Positions 18,571-26,181 of a DNA stretch of 28,698 nucleotides are shown here, piece by piece. The notes under the pieces were generated by a model. It was given only the letters and a program-made list of their open reading frames with translations. It was not told where the DNA came from and did not search any database. Position numbers and translations under genes: made by a program. The first letter of the stretch is position 1. Every line of letters starts with the position of its first letter. Source of the DNA: CAZXVW01 sp964644025 (GTDB taxonomy: Bacteria; Acidobacteriota; Terriglobia; Bryobacterales; Bryobacteraceae); assembly GCA_964644025.1 (NCBI GenBank), contig CAZXVW010000032.1, positions 1 to 28,698 on the forward strand. Direction: 5' to 3'.

Positions 18571-18888
18571 TCACCCCAGTTGCCGGTCCAGCCAGGCCAG
18601 GTAGTCAGCAGAACCCTCGGCCACCGGCATCGCGATCACCTCGGGAACTTCGTAGCTGTGCATCTGTTCCAGTTCCCGCTGAAGCCTCTCAAACAGGTCC
18701 CGCCGGGACTTGATCACCAACAGGTGCTCGCCGGTTTCCTCCATCTTCCCCTGCCACCGGTAGATGCTGCGGATGCCGGGAACCACGTTGACGCAGGCCG
18801 CCAACCGTTTCTCCACCAGGCCGCGCGCGATCTCCCGCGCCTGCTCCGCGGAATCGGAAGTACTCAGAACAAGAATTTTGTCAGTCAT
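18571..18888 (-). CDS. cutA: Divalent-cation tolerance protein CutA
   Basis: A 105-residue cytoplasmic trimeric protein of the CutA1 family (usual length 100-115), linked genetically to divalent metal tolerance although its biochemical role is unsettled. Signatures include ILVLSTSDSAEQAREIARGL, AACVNVVPGIRSIYRWQGK (with the conserved Cys), EHLLVIKSRRDLFERL and the C-terminal HSYEVPEVIAMPV followed by YLAWLDRQL. MTDKILVL at 18888 is the natural start with a GAGAGAG site upstream; a GTG at 18903 adds five residues. It is flanked by convergent and divergent genes, so it is a single-gene unit. Confidence 0.95.
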   Translation of the reverse strand: MTDKILVLSTSDSAEQAREIARGLVEKRLAACVNVVPGIRSIYRWQGKMEETGEHLLVIKSRRDLFERLQRELEQMHSYEVPEVIAMPVAEGSADYLAWLDRQLG

Positions 18889-19002
18889 CACGGACTCTCT
18901 CACTCACCGCGGATGCATTCCCCGGTGACCAAAATTTTCGCCATCCTGCCAGAAACAGTAGCGCTTTTCACCCAAACAGGATTATAAAGGAATGTAAGGC
19001 GG

Positions 19003-19338
19003 ATGAACCTGCTGCTGCGCAAACTCGGCTACGCAGTGCTCCTCACCATGATCGCGGTGTTCGTGTTCCTGGAAATGACGGGCCCGCGGGGCATCCCCTC
19101 GCTGGTGGAGAAGAGGCAGCGGATTCGCGCTTTGCGGAAAGCCAACGCTGAACTCGCCCGGGAGAACCAGGAGCGCCGCGAACGCATCGAGCGGCTCGAA
19201 AACGACAGCGCCGCCCAGGAGATCGAAGTCCGCAAGCGGCTCAAATCCCAGCGGGAAGGCTCGATTGACTTCTATCTGCCGCCGGATGAGGTGCCTCAGC
19301 CTCCAGCCGAGGACAACAGCTCCCCCACCGTGCCGTAA
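19003..19338 (+). CDS. FtsB/DivIC-family septum formation initiator
   Basis: A 111-residue bitopic membrane protein. A short cytoplasmic start (NLLLRKLGY) is followed by one membrane helix (about 9-27, AVLLTMIAVFVFLEMTG), a charged coiled coil (about 36-84, with ALRKANAELARENQERRERI) and a short C-terminal motif (REGSIDFYLPPDE) resembling the family's conserved end. In division these proteins form a complex with FtsL and FtsQ-type partners and transmit activation to septal wall synthesis. A ribosome site AAGGCGG sits before the ATG. The 3' end overlaps the convergent phosphohexomutase gene by 43 bp. A related short coiled-coil protein is possible, but topology and length fit FtsB well. Confidence 0.85.
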   Translation: MNLLLRKLGYAVLLTMIAVFVFLEMTGPRGIPSLVEKRQRIRALRKANAELARENQERRERIERLENDSAAQEIEVRKRLKSQREGSIDFYLPPDEVPQPPAEDNSSPTVP

Positions 19339-20666
19339 AGCTCTTCCACTTCCGGGCGGGATTTCGCCTCGGCCGCCAGCCGCAGCAGCGGCTCGGTGTT
19401 CGACGGCCTCACGTGAATCCACTTGCCGTCCAGCATCAGCTTCAGGCCATCGCTGCGGTCAGCCGCGGCGCCGGGGAACCGCTGCTCGAGGGCTTGCATC
19501 AGCGGCCCCAAAGCCCCTCGCCCGAGACGCACGGTGCCGAGCTTGCGGTAGTAACGAGGGAGCCTGGCGGCTAGCGCGGAAATGGGTTCGCCGGTGACCG
19601 CCATCCTCTCCAGCAGGAACGCCATCCCGGTATAGCTGTCGCGGCACAGATGCACGGCTGGAAAGATGACGCCGCCGTTGGAACCCTCGCCGCCGATTGC
19701 GGCGCCGACGGCCTGCATGCGTTCCACGACGTTCGCCTCCCCGACAGGGGTACGGAACACCTTGCGGCCGTGGCGGGCCGCGACGTCGTCGATCGCCGCC
19801 GAAGTGCTCAGGTTCACCACCACGTCGCCCGCGCTCCGCGCCAGCGCCATATCGACGACCAGCGCCAGCACATCGTCGTTATCCAGCACGCGTCCGTTCT
19901 CGTCGGCCACCGCCAGCCGGTCGGCATCCGGGTCCTGGGCGAAGCCGGCGTCGCAGTGCGCGCGGCGCACCGCCGCCGAGAGTTCCATGAGCGTGTCCGG
20001 CCGGGGTTCGGCCACCCGGGGAAACGGTTTCGCGGGATCGCAGGCCACCGCTTCGACCACGCAGCCCAGGTGATCCCGCAGAAATTCGAGCGTCATCTCG
20101 CTCCCGGCTCCGTTTACCGCGTCCACGGCCACCCGGAACCGGCGCGCGCGAATCCGCTCGGCGTCAACGTGGCGCAACACGCGTTCAATGTGGAACCTCC
20201 GCGCGCGCCGTAACTCGTGGCTGACGCCGCCGATCTGGTCGTTCGTAGCGTGCCGGAACTGGCTCTGGTGGAACAGGTCGAGCAGTTCGCTGCGTTCGTA
20301 ACTGTTGAGAAACAGGCCCCGGTGATTGAACATCTTCAGCGCGTTGTACTCGGGCGGATTGTGCGACGCGGTCAGCGCCAGCCCGCCCTGGGCCCCGGTC
20401 TCCTCCACGTAGATCTGGATCGTCGGAGTCGGCAGCACGCCGATCTCCACCACGTCACATCCGGAGGCGAGCAGCCCGCAGGCCACCGCGTGTTCGAGCA
20501 TTTCCCCGCTGCTCCTGGTGTCGCGCCCCAGCACCACCCGGCCGGGACCGACATAGGTGCCGAACGCCTGGGCGAAAGCACAGGCCAGCGATGGCGTCAG
20601 GAACTCGCCGACGACGCCCCGAATCCCGGAAACGCCAACCTTCAGCAAATGCTCCCGCGTTGTCAT
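19296..20666 (-). CDS. Phosphohexomutase (phosphoglucosamine/phosphomannomutase family), copy 2
   Basis: A 456-residue cytoplasmic alpha-D-phosphohexomutase, moving phosphate between C1 and C6 of a hexose phosphate. All four active-site loops are canonical: phosphoserine loop LTASHNPPE with S101; metal loop DPDADR at 245-250; sugar-specificity loop GGEGSNGG; phosphate-binding loop RPSNTEPLLRL near the C-terminus. The N-terminus GVSGIRGVVGEFLTP is typical of GlmM-like enzymes. The ATG at 20666 overlaps the upstream paralogue's stop in ATGA, with GGAGG seven bases before it, so translation is coupled. Substrate is glucosamine-, mannose- or glucose-phosphate; the sequence alone does not separate them. 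The longer frame to 20783 is inside the paralogue. Confidence 0.93.
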   Translation of the reverse strand: MTTREHLLKVGVSGIRGVVGEFLTPSLACAFAQAFGTYVGPGRVVLGRDTRSSGEMLEHAVACGLLASGCDVVEIGVLPTPTIQIYVEETGAQGGLALTASHNPPEYNALKMFNHRGLFLNSYERSELLDLFHQSQFRHATNDQIGGVSHELRRARRFHIERVLRHVDAERIRARRFRVAVDAVNGAGSEMTLEFLRDHLGCVVEAVACDPAKPFPRVAEPRPDTLMELSAAVRRAHCDAGFAQDPDADRLAVADENGRVLDNDDVLALVVDMALARSAGDVVVNLSTSAAIDDVAARHGRKVFRTPVGEANVVERMQAVGAAIGGEGSNGGVIFPAVHLCRDSYTGMAFLLERMAVTGEPISALAARLPRYYRKLGTVRLGRGALGPLMQALEQRFPGAAADRSDGLKLMLDGKWIHVRPSNTEPLLRLAAEAKSRPEVEELYGTVGELLSSAGG

Positions 20667-22018
20667 CGCAACCTCCGGACGGTCTCCAACAGCTCCTCGA
20701 ACAGCGCCATGGGCGGCTGGCCGCGCGCTTCGCAGATGATGCGGATGACCGGCTCGGTCTGGCTCACCCGCACGTGGAACCACTTGTCCGGCCAGTCGAC
20801 CCGCAACCCATCGGCCACGTTGGCCTTCCCGTCCGCGTATCGCTCCCTCAGCCTGGTCAACAGCTCCGGCACCCGCGATGAAACCAGCGGGACCCTAGCC
20901 TTGATCATCGAGTATTTCGGGTAGCTGGCCACGATCTCGGAAAGCTTCCGGCCGCCGTCGGCTATCATCGTCAAGATGGTGAGCATCGACGCAATACCGT
21001 CATAGACGAACCGGAACTGCGGCATCATCACCGCCCCGGTTCCCTCCCCGGCCAGCGCCACCTGTTCCGGCCGGTAGCTGGTAAGCGCGTCCATCGCCGC
21101 CTGGCGCCCCACCGGCACGCGAAGGACCTGGCCGCCATGGCGCGCGGCCACTTCCTCAAGCAGCGCCGTCGAGGAGAGGTTCGCGATGATGAGCTTCCCC
21201 TCGCTGCGCGGCAGCAGGTAATCCGCCATCAACGGCAGCACCATTTCCTCGGAGACGGCCTCGCCCCGGTCGGTGGCCATGGCCACCCGGTCCGAATCCA
21301 CATCGAACAGGAAGCCGGCGTCGGCCCCCAGCGGCTTCACCAGCGGAGCGAGCTGCAGCCCGACCATGTCCCGCGTGGTCACCGGATCGTGCGCGAACCG
21401 GATGCCGTCCACCCGCTCGTTGATCAGCACGAACTGGAGCCCGTGGCGTTCCTGGAGCGCCCGCAAGATCTGCGAGGAGGTCCCATTGCAACAGTCGGCG
21501 ACGATCCGGAAGCGCCCCAGCGCCTCCAGATCGTAATAGCTGCTGAGCTCCTGCACGTATTTCTCGATCGCATCGGCTTCGCGCCGCAGCCGCCCGATTC
21601 CGGTCCAATCCACCAGGTCGAACTTTCGGAGGTGGTAGATATCCAGCAGTTCGCCGGCTTCGGCCGTGGAAAGATAAATGCCTCCCGGCCCGAAGAACTT
21701 CAGCGCGTTCCACTCCGCGCTGTTGTGGCTGGCGCCGATGGAGACGCCGCCGCCGGCTTCCAGCCTCCGGATCGCGTGCTGGATGACGGGCGTGGAAACC
21801 ACCCCCAGGTCAATGACGTCGTGGCCGCATCCAAGCAGACCGGCGATTACGCCCTGGCGCAGCATGGCCCCGCTCGCCCGCGGGTCCCGCCCGATCACCA
21901 CCGGCCGCCGCGGTTCCAGAAACGTGCCGAACGCACAGGCGAAATCGATCACATGAGCCGCCGTGAGCCCGTCGCCCACCACTCCCCGAAGGCCGACGTG
22001 GGAGATGCGAAGCGGCAT
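20663..22018 (-). CDS. Phosphohexomutase family paralogue with altered serine and sugar loops, copy 1
   Basis: A 451-residue alpha-D-phosphohexomutase homologue. The catalytic serine is kept (S97) but its loop reads GASHNSAEW instead of TASHNP. The metal loop DVDSDR (239-244) is intact, the sugar loop reads GEGTGAV, and the phosphate loop reads RVSQTEPVIRI. The protein should still bind metal and phosphosugar, but the changed serine loop and sugar loop point to a different substrate or reduced activity compared with its neighbour. Its ATG directly follows the stop codon of the CBM9-like gene (TGA then ATG, no gap), and its own stop overlaps the next mutase's start. The three genes therefore form one translationally coupled unit. 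Confidence 0.9.
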   Translation of the reverse strand: MPLRISHVGLRGVVGDGLTAAHVIDFACAFGTFLEPRRPVVIGRDPRASGAMLRQGVIAGLLGCGHDVIDLGVVSTPVIQHAIRRLEAGGGVSIGASHNSAEWNALKFFGPGGIYLSTAEAGELLDIYHLRKFDLVDWTGIGRLRREADAIEKYVQELSSYYDLEALGRFRIVADCCNGTSSQILRALQERHGLQFVLINERVDGIRFAHDPVTTRDMVGLQLAPLVKPLGADAGFLFDVDSDRVAMATDRGEAVSEEMVLPLMADYLLPRSEGKLIIANLSSTALLEEVAARHGGQVLRVPVGRQAAMDALTSYRPEQVALAGEGTGAVMMPQFRFVYDGIASMLTILTMIADGGRKLSEIVASYPKYSMIKARVPLVSSRVPELLTRLRERYADGKANVADGLRVDWPDKWFHVRVSQTEPVIRIICEARGQPPMALFEELLETVRRLR

Positions 22019-22711
22019 TCATTCCCCCAGAACCAGCCGCCCGAAAGCTTCCGGCACGTGGAAGGAGTTGGACTGCGTGGGCCGCCAGGCGAGGAACTTC
22101 CGGCGCGGGGCCGGTCCCTGGGCACGGTAGAAGTTGATGCGCAACTCGTTGCCCGCCCTGGCCGGCCGCCGGTCGATTGCGGCCAGCGGAATCTTCATTT
22201 CCCCGTACCACGCCTTCCTGCTCCGGTCAATGCGCGCCTTCACCTGGAAGCCGGAACTCCACCGGCGGTCGTGGTCGCTGTTCAGATGTTCGCTGTGGAT
22301 GTCCAGGTCGATCCATTCGCCCTGAGGGGAGAGCTCGAACTCACGGTAATGCGTGATGTCGCTGAAATCCGCGCCCACGAAGACTTCGGCCACATCCCAG
22401 TTCCACAGCTTGTCGGTCTCGGCGGTGGTTACCGGATCCGGCTTGAGGTTCAGCTCCTCGTACGGGCAAATGAACAGGAAGTAGAGGTGAGCCGGCGTCC
22501 AGCGCGATCGAATTTCGGTCCGGTGGGCCGCAACCGAACGCCCGTGGGGATCGTTTTCCACAACTACCGCCGGCACATCCCGCCACTGCGCCGCCTGCGG
22601 ATCCGCGGTCAACTGGAAGTCACTCGGAGAACGCACGCTGATGATCACATCGGGAGAACCTGCCGCCAAGGCCAGCAAAACAAATGGGAACATTACGGGG
22701 GCGATCTTCAT
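22019..22711 (-). CDS. Secreted carbohydrate-binding family 9-like protein
   Basis: A 230-residue exported protein. A signal peptide (KIAPVMFPFVLLALAAG) is followed by one beta-sandwich domain that resembles the CBM9-like/DOMON group. Typical features are AQWRDVPAVVVEND near the start, the strand-rich HLYFLFICPYEEL, the motif WDVAEVFVGADFSDITHY, EFELSPQGEWIDLDI, and the late KIPLAAI and NELRINFYRAQG blocks. Such domains bind sugars or haem-like ligands at the envelope. The frame is open to 23776, but that extension is antisense to the hydrolase gene; the signal peptide fixes the start at 22711. It is coupled to two phosphohexomutase genes, linking an envelope sugar-binding protein with cytoplasmic hexose-phosphate metabolism. 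The divergent hydrolase starts 30 bp away. Confidence 0.85.
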   Translation of the reverse strand: MKIAPVMFPFVLLALAAGSPDVIISVRSPSDFQLTADPQAAQWRDVPAVVVENDPHGRSVAAHRTEIRSRWTPAHLYFLFICPYEELNLKPDPVTTAETDKLWNWDVAEVFVGADFSDITHYREFELSPQGEWIDLDIHSEHLNSDHDRRWSSGFQVKARIDRSRKAWYGEMKIPLAAIDRRPARAGNELRINFYRAQGPAPRRKFLAWRPTQSNSFHVPEAFGRLVLGE

Positions 22712-22741
22712 CCCAAGACCAATATACGCTTTAATATCCGT

Positions 22742-23599
22742 ATGAGGAAACCAGCCCTCGTTTTGCTCACGGCCGGGCTGGCCTTTGCCCAGGCGAACCC
22801 GCCCGCCGAAACGCCGGTGCCCGAATGGGTGCGCGTCGAAGCCAATATCCACTACGGCCAGTACCCGGAAACCGTTGCCGACATTCTCCAGCCAGCCCCG
22901 GCCGCGCTCGAAAAACGTCCCGGCGTCATCGTGATTCACGGCGGCGGCTGGGTCGGCGGCGCCAAGGAGGGGATGGTCCGCGCCCACTGCCTCCCTTATC
23001 TCAAGCAGGGCTTCGTGGTCTGCAACGTGGAATACCGGCTGGCGAAGGCGGCCCCCGCGCCGGCGGCCGTCGTCGACGTTCTCCAGGCAGCGCGCTGGTT
23101 CCGCCAAAACGCGGGCCGTTACAAGGTCGACCCGAAACGGATCGTGGTGACCGGCGCCTCGGCCGGCGGGCACCTGGCGCTGATGGTCGGTATGACGCCG
23201 AAGTCCGCGGGACTCGGCCCCACCACCAGGGTGGCGGCGGTGGTGAACTGGTTCGGCATTACCGACGCGGCCGACGTGATCTCCGGACCGAACATGCGAA
23301 AATGGGCCGTCACCTGGCTGCCCCCGCAGCAGGGCCGCTTCGAACTGGCCCGCCGCCTTTCGCCGTTGACCTATGCCCGCAGGGACGTGCCCCCGATTCT
23401 CACCATCCAGGGCGATGCCGATAACGTGGTTCCTTACGAGCACGGGGTACGGCTGACCAGGGCCCTGCGCCAGGCCGGCGCCGACGCCGAGCTGATCAGC
23501 GTCCACAACGGCAAGCACGGCGGGTTTGGGGAAAAGAAGATGGAGGAGCTTTACCAGGAGATCTTCAAATTCCTGAAACGGCGCAAGATCATCCGCTAG
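22742..23599 (+). CDS. Secreted alpha/beta hydrolase (esterase/lipase-like)
   Basis: A 285-residue exported hydrolase. The signal peptide is RKPALVLLTAGLAFAQA. The fold is that of carboxylesterases of the BD-FAE/HSL-like group: oxyanion-hole motif VIHGGGWVGG, nucleophile elbow GASAGGHLAL with S140, acid region IQGDADNVVP, and catalytic His in NGKHGGFG near the C-terminus, followed by a final helix. All triad members are present, so it is probably active on short acyl or polysaccharide-linked esters in the periplasm or outside. It is divergent from the CBM9-like gene by only 30 bp (an AT-rich interval with CAATATACGCTTTAATATCC), so the two may share control. The longer upstream frame is antisense to the mutase genes. 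Confidence 0.93.
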   Translation: MRKPALVLLTAGLAFAQANPPAETPVPEWVRVEANIHYGQYPETVADILQPAPAALEKRPGVIVIHGGGWVGGAKEGMVRAHCLPYLKQGFVVCNVEYRLAKAAPAPAAVVDVLQAARWFRQNAGRYKVDPKRIVVTGASAGGHLALMVGMTPKSAGLGPTTRVAAVVNWFGITDAADVISGPNMRKWAVTWLPPQQGRFELARRLSPLTYARRDVPPILTIQGDADNVVPYEHGVRLTRALRQAGADAELISVHNGKHGGFGEKKMEELYQEIFKFLKRRKIIR

Positions 23600-23612
23600 C
23601 CGCGCGCCCGCA

Positions 23613-24245
23613 TCACAGCGCGCGCACGAAATAGTTGAGTTCCCGCTCGCGGCCGATCGTGGTTTCAGGACCGTGGCCTGGCGTAACCACGGTCTCATCG
23701 GGCAGCGGCAGCAGCTTCTCCTTGATGGAGGCCAGGATCTGCCGCTCGTTACCCCCCGGCAGATCCGTTCTGCCAATTCCGTCCCGAAACAGCGTATCCC
23801 CGGCGATCAGCTTCTTCCCGGCGGGAATCCAGAGGCAGATGCTGCCGGGCGTATGGCCGGGCGTATGCAGGACCTGGAGTTCGGTGGCGCCGACGCACAG
23901 GCGGTCGCCCTCGCGCAGAGGCTCGTCCGGCTCGAAGCTTCCCAACGGCTCCAAACCGAGCCAGGAGGCTTGCGAATCCAGGTGCGCCAGCAGCTCGCGG
24001 TCGCCTTCGTGCAGATACACCTGGGCCGCGGTAGCCGCGCGAAGTTCCGGCGCCGCGCCGGCGTGATCGATGTGGGCGTGGGTAAGGACGATAGCCGTGA
24101 GGCGCAGATGGTGACGGCGAACCACGTCCAGGATCCGGCTCGCCTCGTCACCGGGATCGATGACGATCGCTTCCCGCGTCTGCTCGTCGCCGCAAATCGA
24201 GCAATTCGCCTGCAGTGGACCGACCGCCAGAACCTCGTGCACCAT
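23613..24245 (-). CDS. MBL-fold metallo-hydrolase, glyoxalase II-like
   Basis: A 210-residue cytoplasmic metallo-beta-lactamase-fold hydrolase. Metal-binding signatures are THAHIDH (55-61), the His of LHTPGHTPGS, the Asp of IAGDTLF with the RTDLPGG loop, and the final His of VVTPGHGPET. This arrangement and the short length match the group usually annotated as hydroxyacylglutathione hydrolase-like, which acts on thioesters. The exact substrate is uncertain, since glutathione use is not implied by this sequence. The ATG at 24245 has GGGAGC just upstream. It follows the phosphoglucose isomerase gene by 67 bp on the same strand, with a strong GC hairpin between them. It ends 13 bp from the convergent hydrolase stop. 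Confidence 0.93.
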   Translation of the reverse strand: MVHEVLAVGPLQANCSICGDEQTREAIVIDPGDEASRILDVVRRHHLRLTAIVLTHAHIDHAGAAPELRAATAAQVYLHEGDRELLAHLDSQASWLGLEPLGSFEPDEPLREGDRLCVGATELQVLHTPGHTPGSICLWIPAGKKLIAGDTLFRDGIGRTDLPGGNERQILASIKEKLLPLPDETVVTPGHGPETTIGRERELNYFVRAL

Positions 24246-24284
24246 GCTCCCATCTCAGCACGGCTGCAGCACCGGGTTCAATCC

Positions 24285-24313
24285 GGCGCCGGGGCACCGC
24301 CCGGGCCGGCGCC
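24285..24313 (-). terminator. Strong GC hairpin between the isomerase gene and the MBL hydrolase gene
   Basis: GGCGCCGG (24285-24292) and CCGGCGCC (24306-24313) form a perfect 8-bp inverted repeat with a 13-base loop. It starts at the isomerase stop codon. There is no T-run on either side, so it may reduce readthrough or stabilise the upstream mRNA rather than terminate on its own. Confidence 0.4.
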
Positions 24314-26046
24314 TACCCCAGGGCTTGCCGCACGGCCGCCTCCAGCCTCTCCAGCCCTGCCGCCACGTCCGGGCCGAGATGGATCCGCAAGGCGCGCCGG
24401 CAGCGGCCGGCCAGAACCTGAAAATCACCGCGCGCCTGCGCCGCCTTCACGGCCCCGAACGAACACTTGCGGCCCGGCACGCCGAGATAGGCGGCATCCT
24501 CGCAGGTGATCTGCAAGAACACGCCCACATTGGGCCCGGCCTTGTATGCCTGGCCCGTCGAGTGAAGGAATCGCGGTCCGAAACCAAGGCAGGTGGCGGC
24601 GCGTTTGCTCTCCAGCACCGCACGGCGCACCCGCTGCAGGATGTCCTGGTGCGCCTTGTTCCTTTCCAGGTAAGCCAGCAGCGCGAAATAGTCGCCCGGC
24701 GTGATGCGGTTCAGATGGGCGCGCAGGTAGCCGGCCAGCGTGCGGTCCCCGCCGGCCAGCGCGCTCAGGGCGCCGGCGTTTACGGGGTCCGCGTACAGCC
24801 GGATTCCCTGCTCCTCCAGGATCGGCTCTTCCGGCGGAAACGCCCCGGCCTTCTCGTAGGCGTCGATGAGCTTCTTGGTTTCCACCTTGCTGAAGACCAC
24901 GTCCGGCTGGTCGAACGGGTTGATGCCGAGGATGGCCGCGGCGACCGCGGTGGCGATCTCCCAGCGGAAGAATTCCTGCCCGAGGCCGTACGGCTCGCCG
25001 ACCGAAATTCGAACCACCGGCTTTCCGCTTTCCTCGATGGCCGCCACAGCGGCGTCCTGGGCGGCGTCGGGCGCACTCTCCAGCCGGATGTAGGCGAACA
25101 GACGGTCGCCGCCGTAAATCTCCGGTGAGACCGGCGGTTCCTGATCCACCGGGATGATCGCCCGGCCTTGCTTGCCGGTGGACTCGGCGAGCAACTGCTC
25201 CAGCCACGCCCCGAGGGCGCTGATGCCGGGGGAGGCAATCAGCGTCAGCTTGTTGCGGCCGTTGCGGGCCAGCACACCCAGAATCACCCCCAGCGTGACC
25301 CCGGGATTTTCCTCCGCCGCCCGGCCGGGTGAACAGGCTTCCACCATCACTCTGGCCCGCCGCAGCAGTTTCGGAACGTCAATCCCCATCACGGCGGCGG
25401 GCGCCATGCCGAAATCGGAAAGAGCGGAGAAGCGCCCGCCGATCTCCGGGACACCGTAGAGGATGCGGCGGAAGCCCGCTGCGGTGGCCTCCCTCGCCAG
25501 TTGGGAACCCGGGTCTGTGATGGCCAGGAACCGTTCACCGGCTTTGCCGGCGCCCGCCTGCTGTTGGACACGCCGGAAGAAGTATTGCTGAAAAATGGCC
25601 GGCTCCAGCGTCGTCCCCGACTTGCTGGCCACGATGAACAGGGTGTTGTCGAGCTTCACCCGGCGCTCGGCGGCCAGTACCTGGGCGGGATCGGTCGAGT
25701 CCAGCACATGCAAATCCGGAAAACCTTCCACGGTTCCGAAGGTCATTCGCAGCACTTCCGCCGACAGACTCGAACCCCCCATGCCGAGCAGCAAGGCATT
25801 GGAGAAACCGGTGGCCTTCACCTCCGCGGCCAGCTCAGTGAAACGGCCGGCGGTGGCGAGCTGGTCTTCGACAATGCGCAGCCACCCCAGCCAGTTGTGT
25901 TCGTCGCGCCCGGTCCACAGCGAGGAATCCCCCTCCCAAAGGCGGCGCACGTAACCGCCGGATTGCCATGCGGCCACCACGCGATTCACTTCTGCCGCGG
26001 GCTCCGCGGGCAAGCTGTAGCTCATCTGGTTCAAATCATTCATCAT
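24313..26046 (-). CDS. Phosphoglucose isomerase of the transaldolase-PGI fusion type, stand-alone
   Basis: A 577-residue cytoplasmic enzyme interconverting glucose-6-phosphate and fructose-6-phosphate. Signatures are GMGGSSLSAEVLR (88-100), ASKSGTTLEP (140-149), GGRFSALSDFGMAPAAVMG (203-221), EENPGVTLG (245-253), WLEQLLAESTGKQGRAIIPV (281-300), and late GPRFLHSTGQAYKAGPN (near 490-505). The last motif and the extra C-terminal length fit the PGI half of bifunctional Tal-Pgi proteins rather than classical E. coli-type PGI. Here the transaldolase half is absent: upstream lies a short divergent promoter interval. The ATG at 26046 has GGGGAGACCAG before it, and a second ATG follows at once. The frame upstream to 26205 overlaps the divergent gene and has no PGI or transaldolase sequence. 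Confidence 0.92.
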   Translation of the reverse strand: MMNDLNQMSYSLPAEPAAEVNRVVAAWQSGGYVRRLWEGDSSLWTGRDEHNWLGWLRIVEDQLATAGRFTELAAEVKATGFSNALLLGMGGSSLSAEVLRMTFGTVEGFPDLHVLDSTDPAQVLAAERRVKLDNTLFIVASKSGTTLEPAIFQQYFFRRVQQQAGAGKAGERFLAITDPGSQLAREATAAGFRRILYGVPEIGGRFSALSDFGMAPAAVMGIDVPKLLRRARVMVEACSPGRAAEENPGVTLGVILGVLARNGRNKLTLIASPGISALGAWLEQLLAESTGKQGRAIIPVDQEPPVSPEIYGGDRLFAYIRLESAPDAAQDAAVAAIEESGKPVVRISVGEPYGLGQEFFRWEIATAVAAAILGINPFDQPDVVFSKVETKKLIDAYEKAGAFPPEEPILEEQGIRLYADPVNAGALSALAGGDRTLAGYLRAHLNRITPGDYFALLAYLERNKAHQDILQRVRRAVLESKRAATCLGFGPRFLHSTGQAYKAGPNVGVFLQITCEDAAYLGVPGRKCSFGAVKAAQARGDFQVLAGRCRRALRIHLGPDVAAGLERLEAAVRQALG

Positions 26047-26127
26047 CTGGTCTCCCCATCTTGAGGCTATCTCGTCACCGGTCTCCGCCGCCGCAGCTCG
26101 GCGTCCCTTCGTGAGGATCGGCACTCC

Positions 26128-26156
26128 TTGCGGCACCGGAGTTCTTTCGTTATTGT
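26128..26156 (+). promoter_or_regulatory. Sigma-70-like promoter candidate for the SurA-like gene
   Basis: TTGCGG (26128-26133) and TATTGT (26151-26156) are separated by 17 bases, each a partial consensus match. The -10 overlaps, on the other strand, a better TACAAT hexamer (26157-26152) that could drive the divergent isomerase gene. The two start sites would face away from each other. Confidence 0.35.
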
Positions 26157-26181
26157 AAGCGGATAAGTCGAGTCCGGTAGA

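Noticed and set aside
21137..22741. Long N-terminal extension of the plus-strand hydrolase
   Set aside because: The extension is antisense to the mutase and CBM9-like genes. A clean signal peptide starts at 22742.
23602..23623. GCGCGC inverted repeat between the two convergent hydrolase genes as a terminator
   Set aside because: Short self-complementary GC tract overlapping coding sequence with no T-run; too weak to call.
22712..23776. N-terminal extension of the CBM9-like gene
   Set aside because: Antisense to the hydrolase; the signal peptide at 22711 marks the true start.
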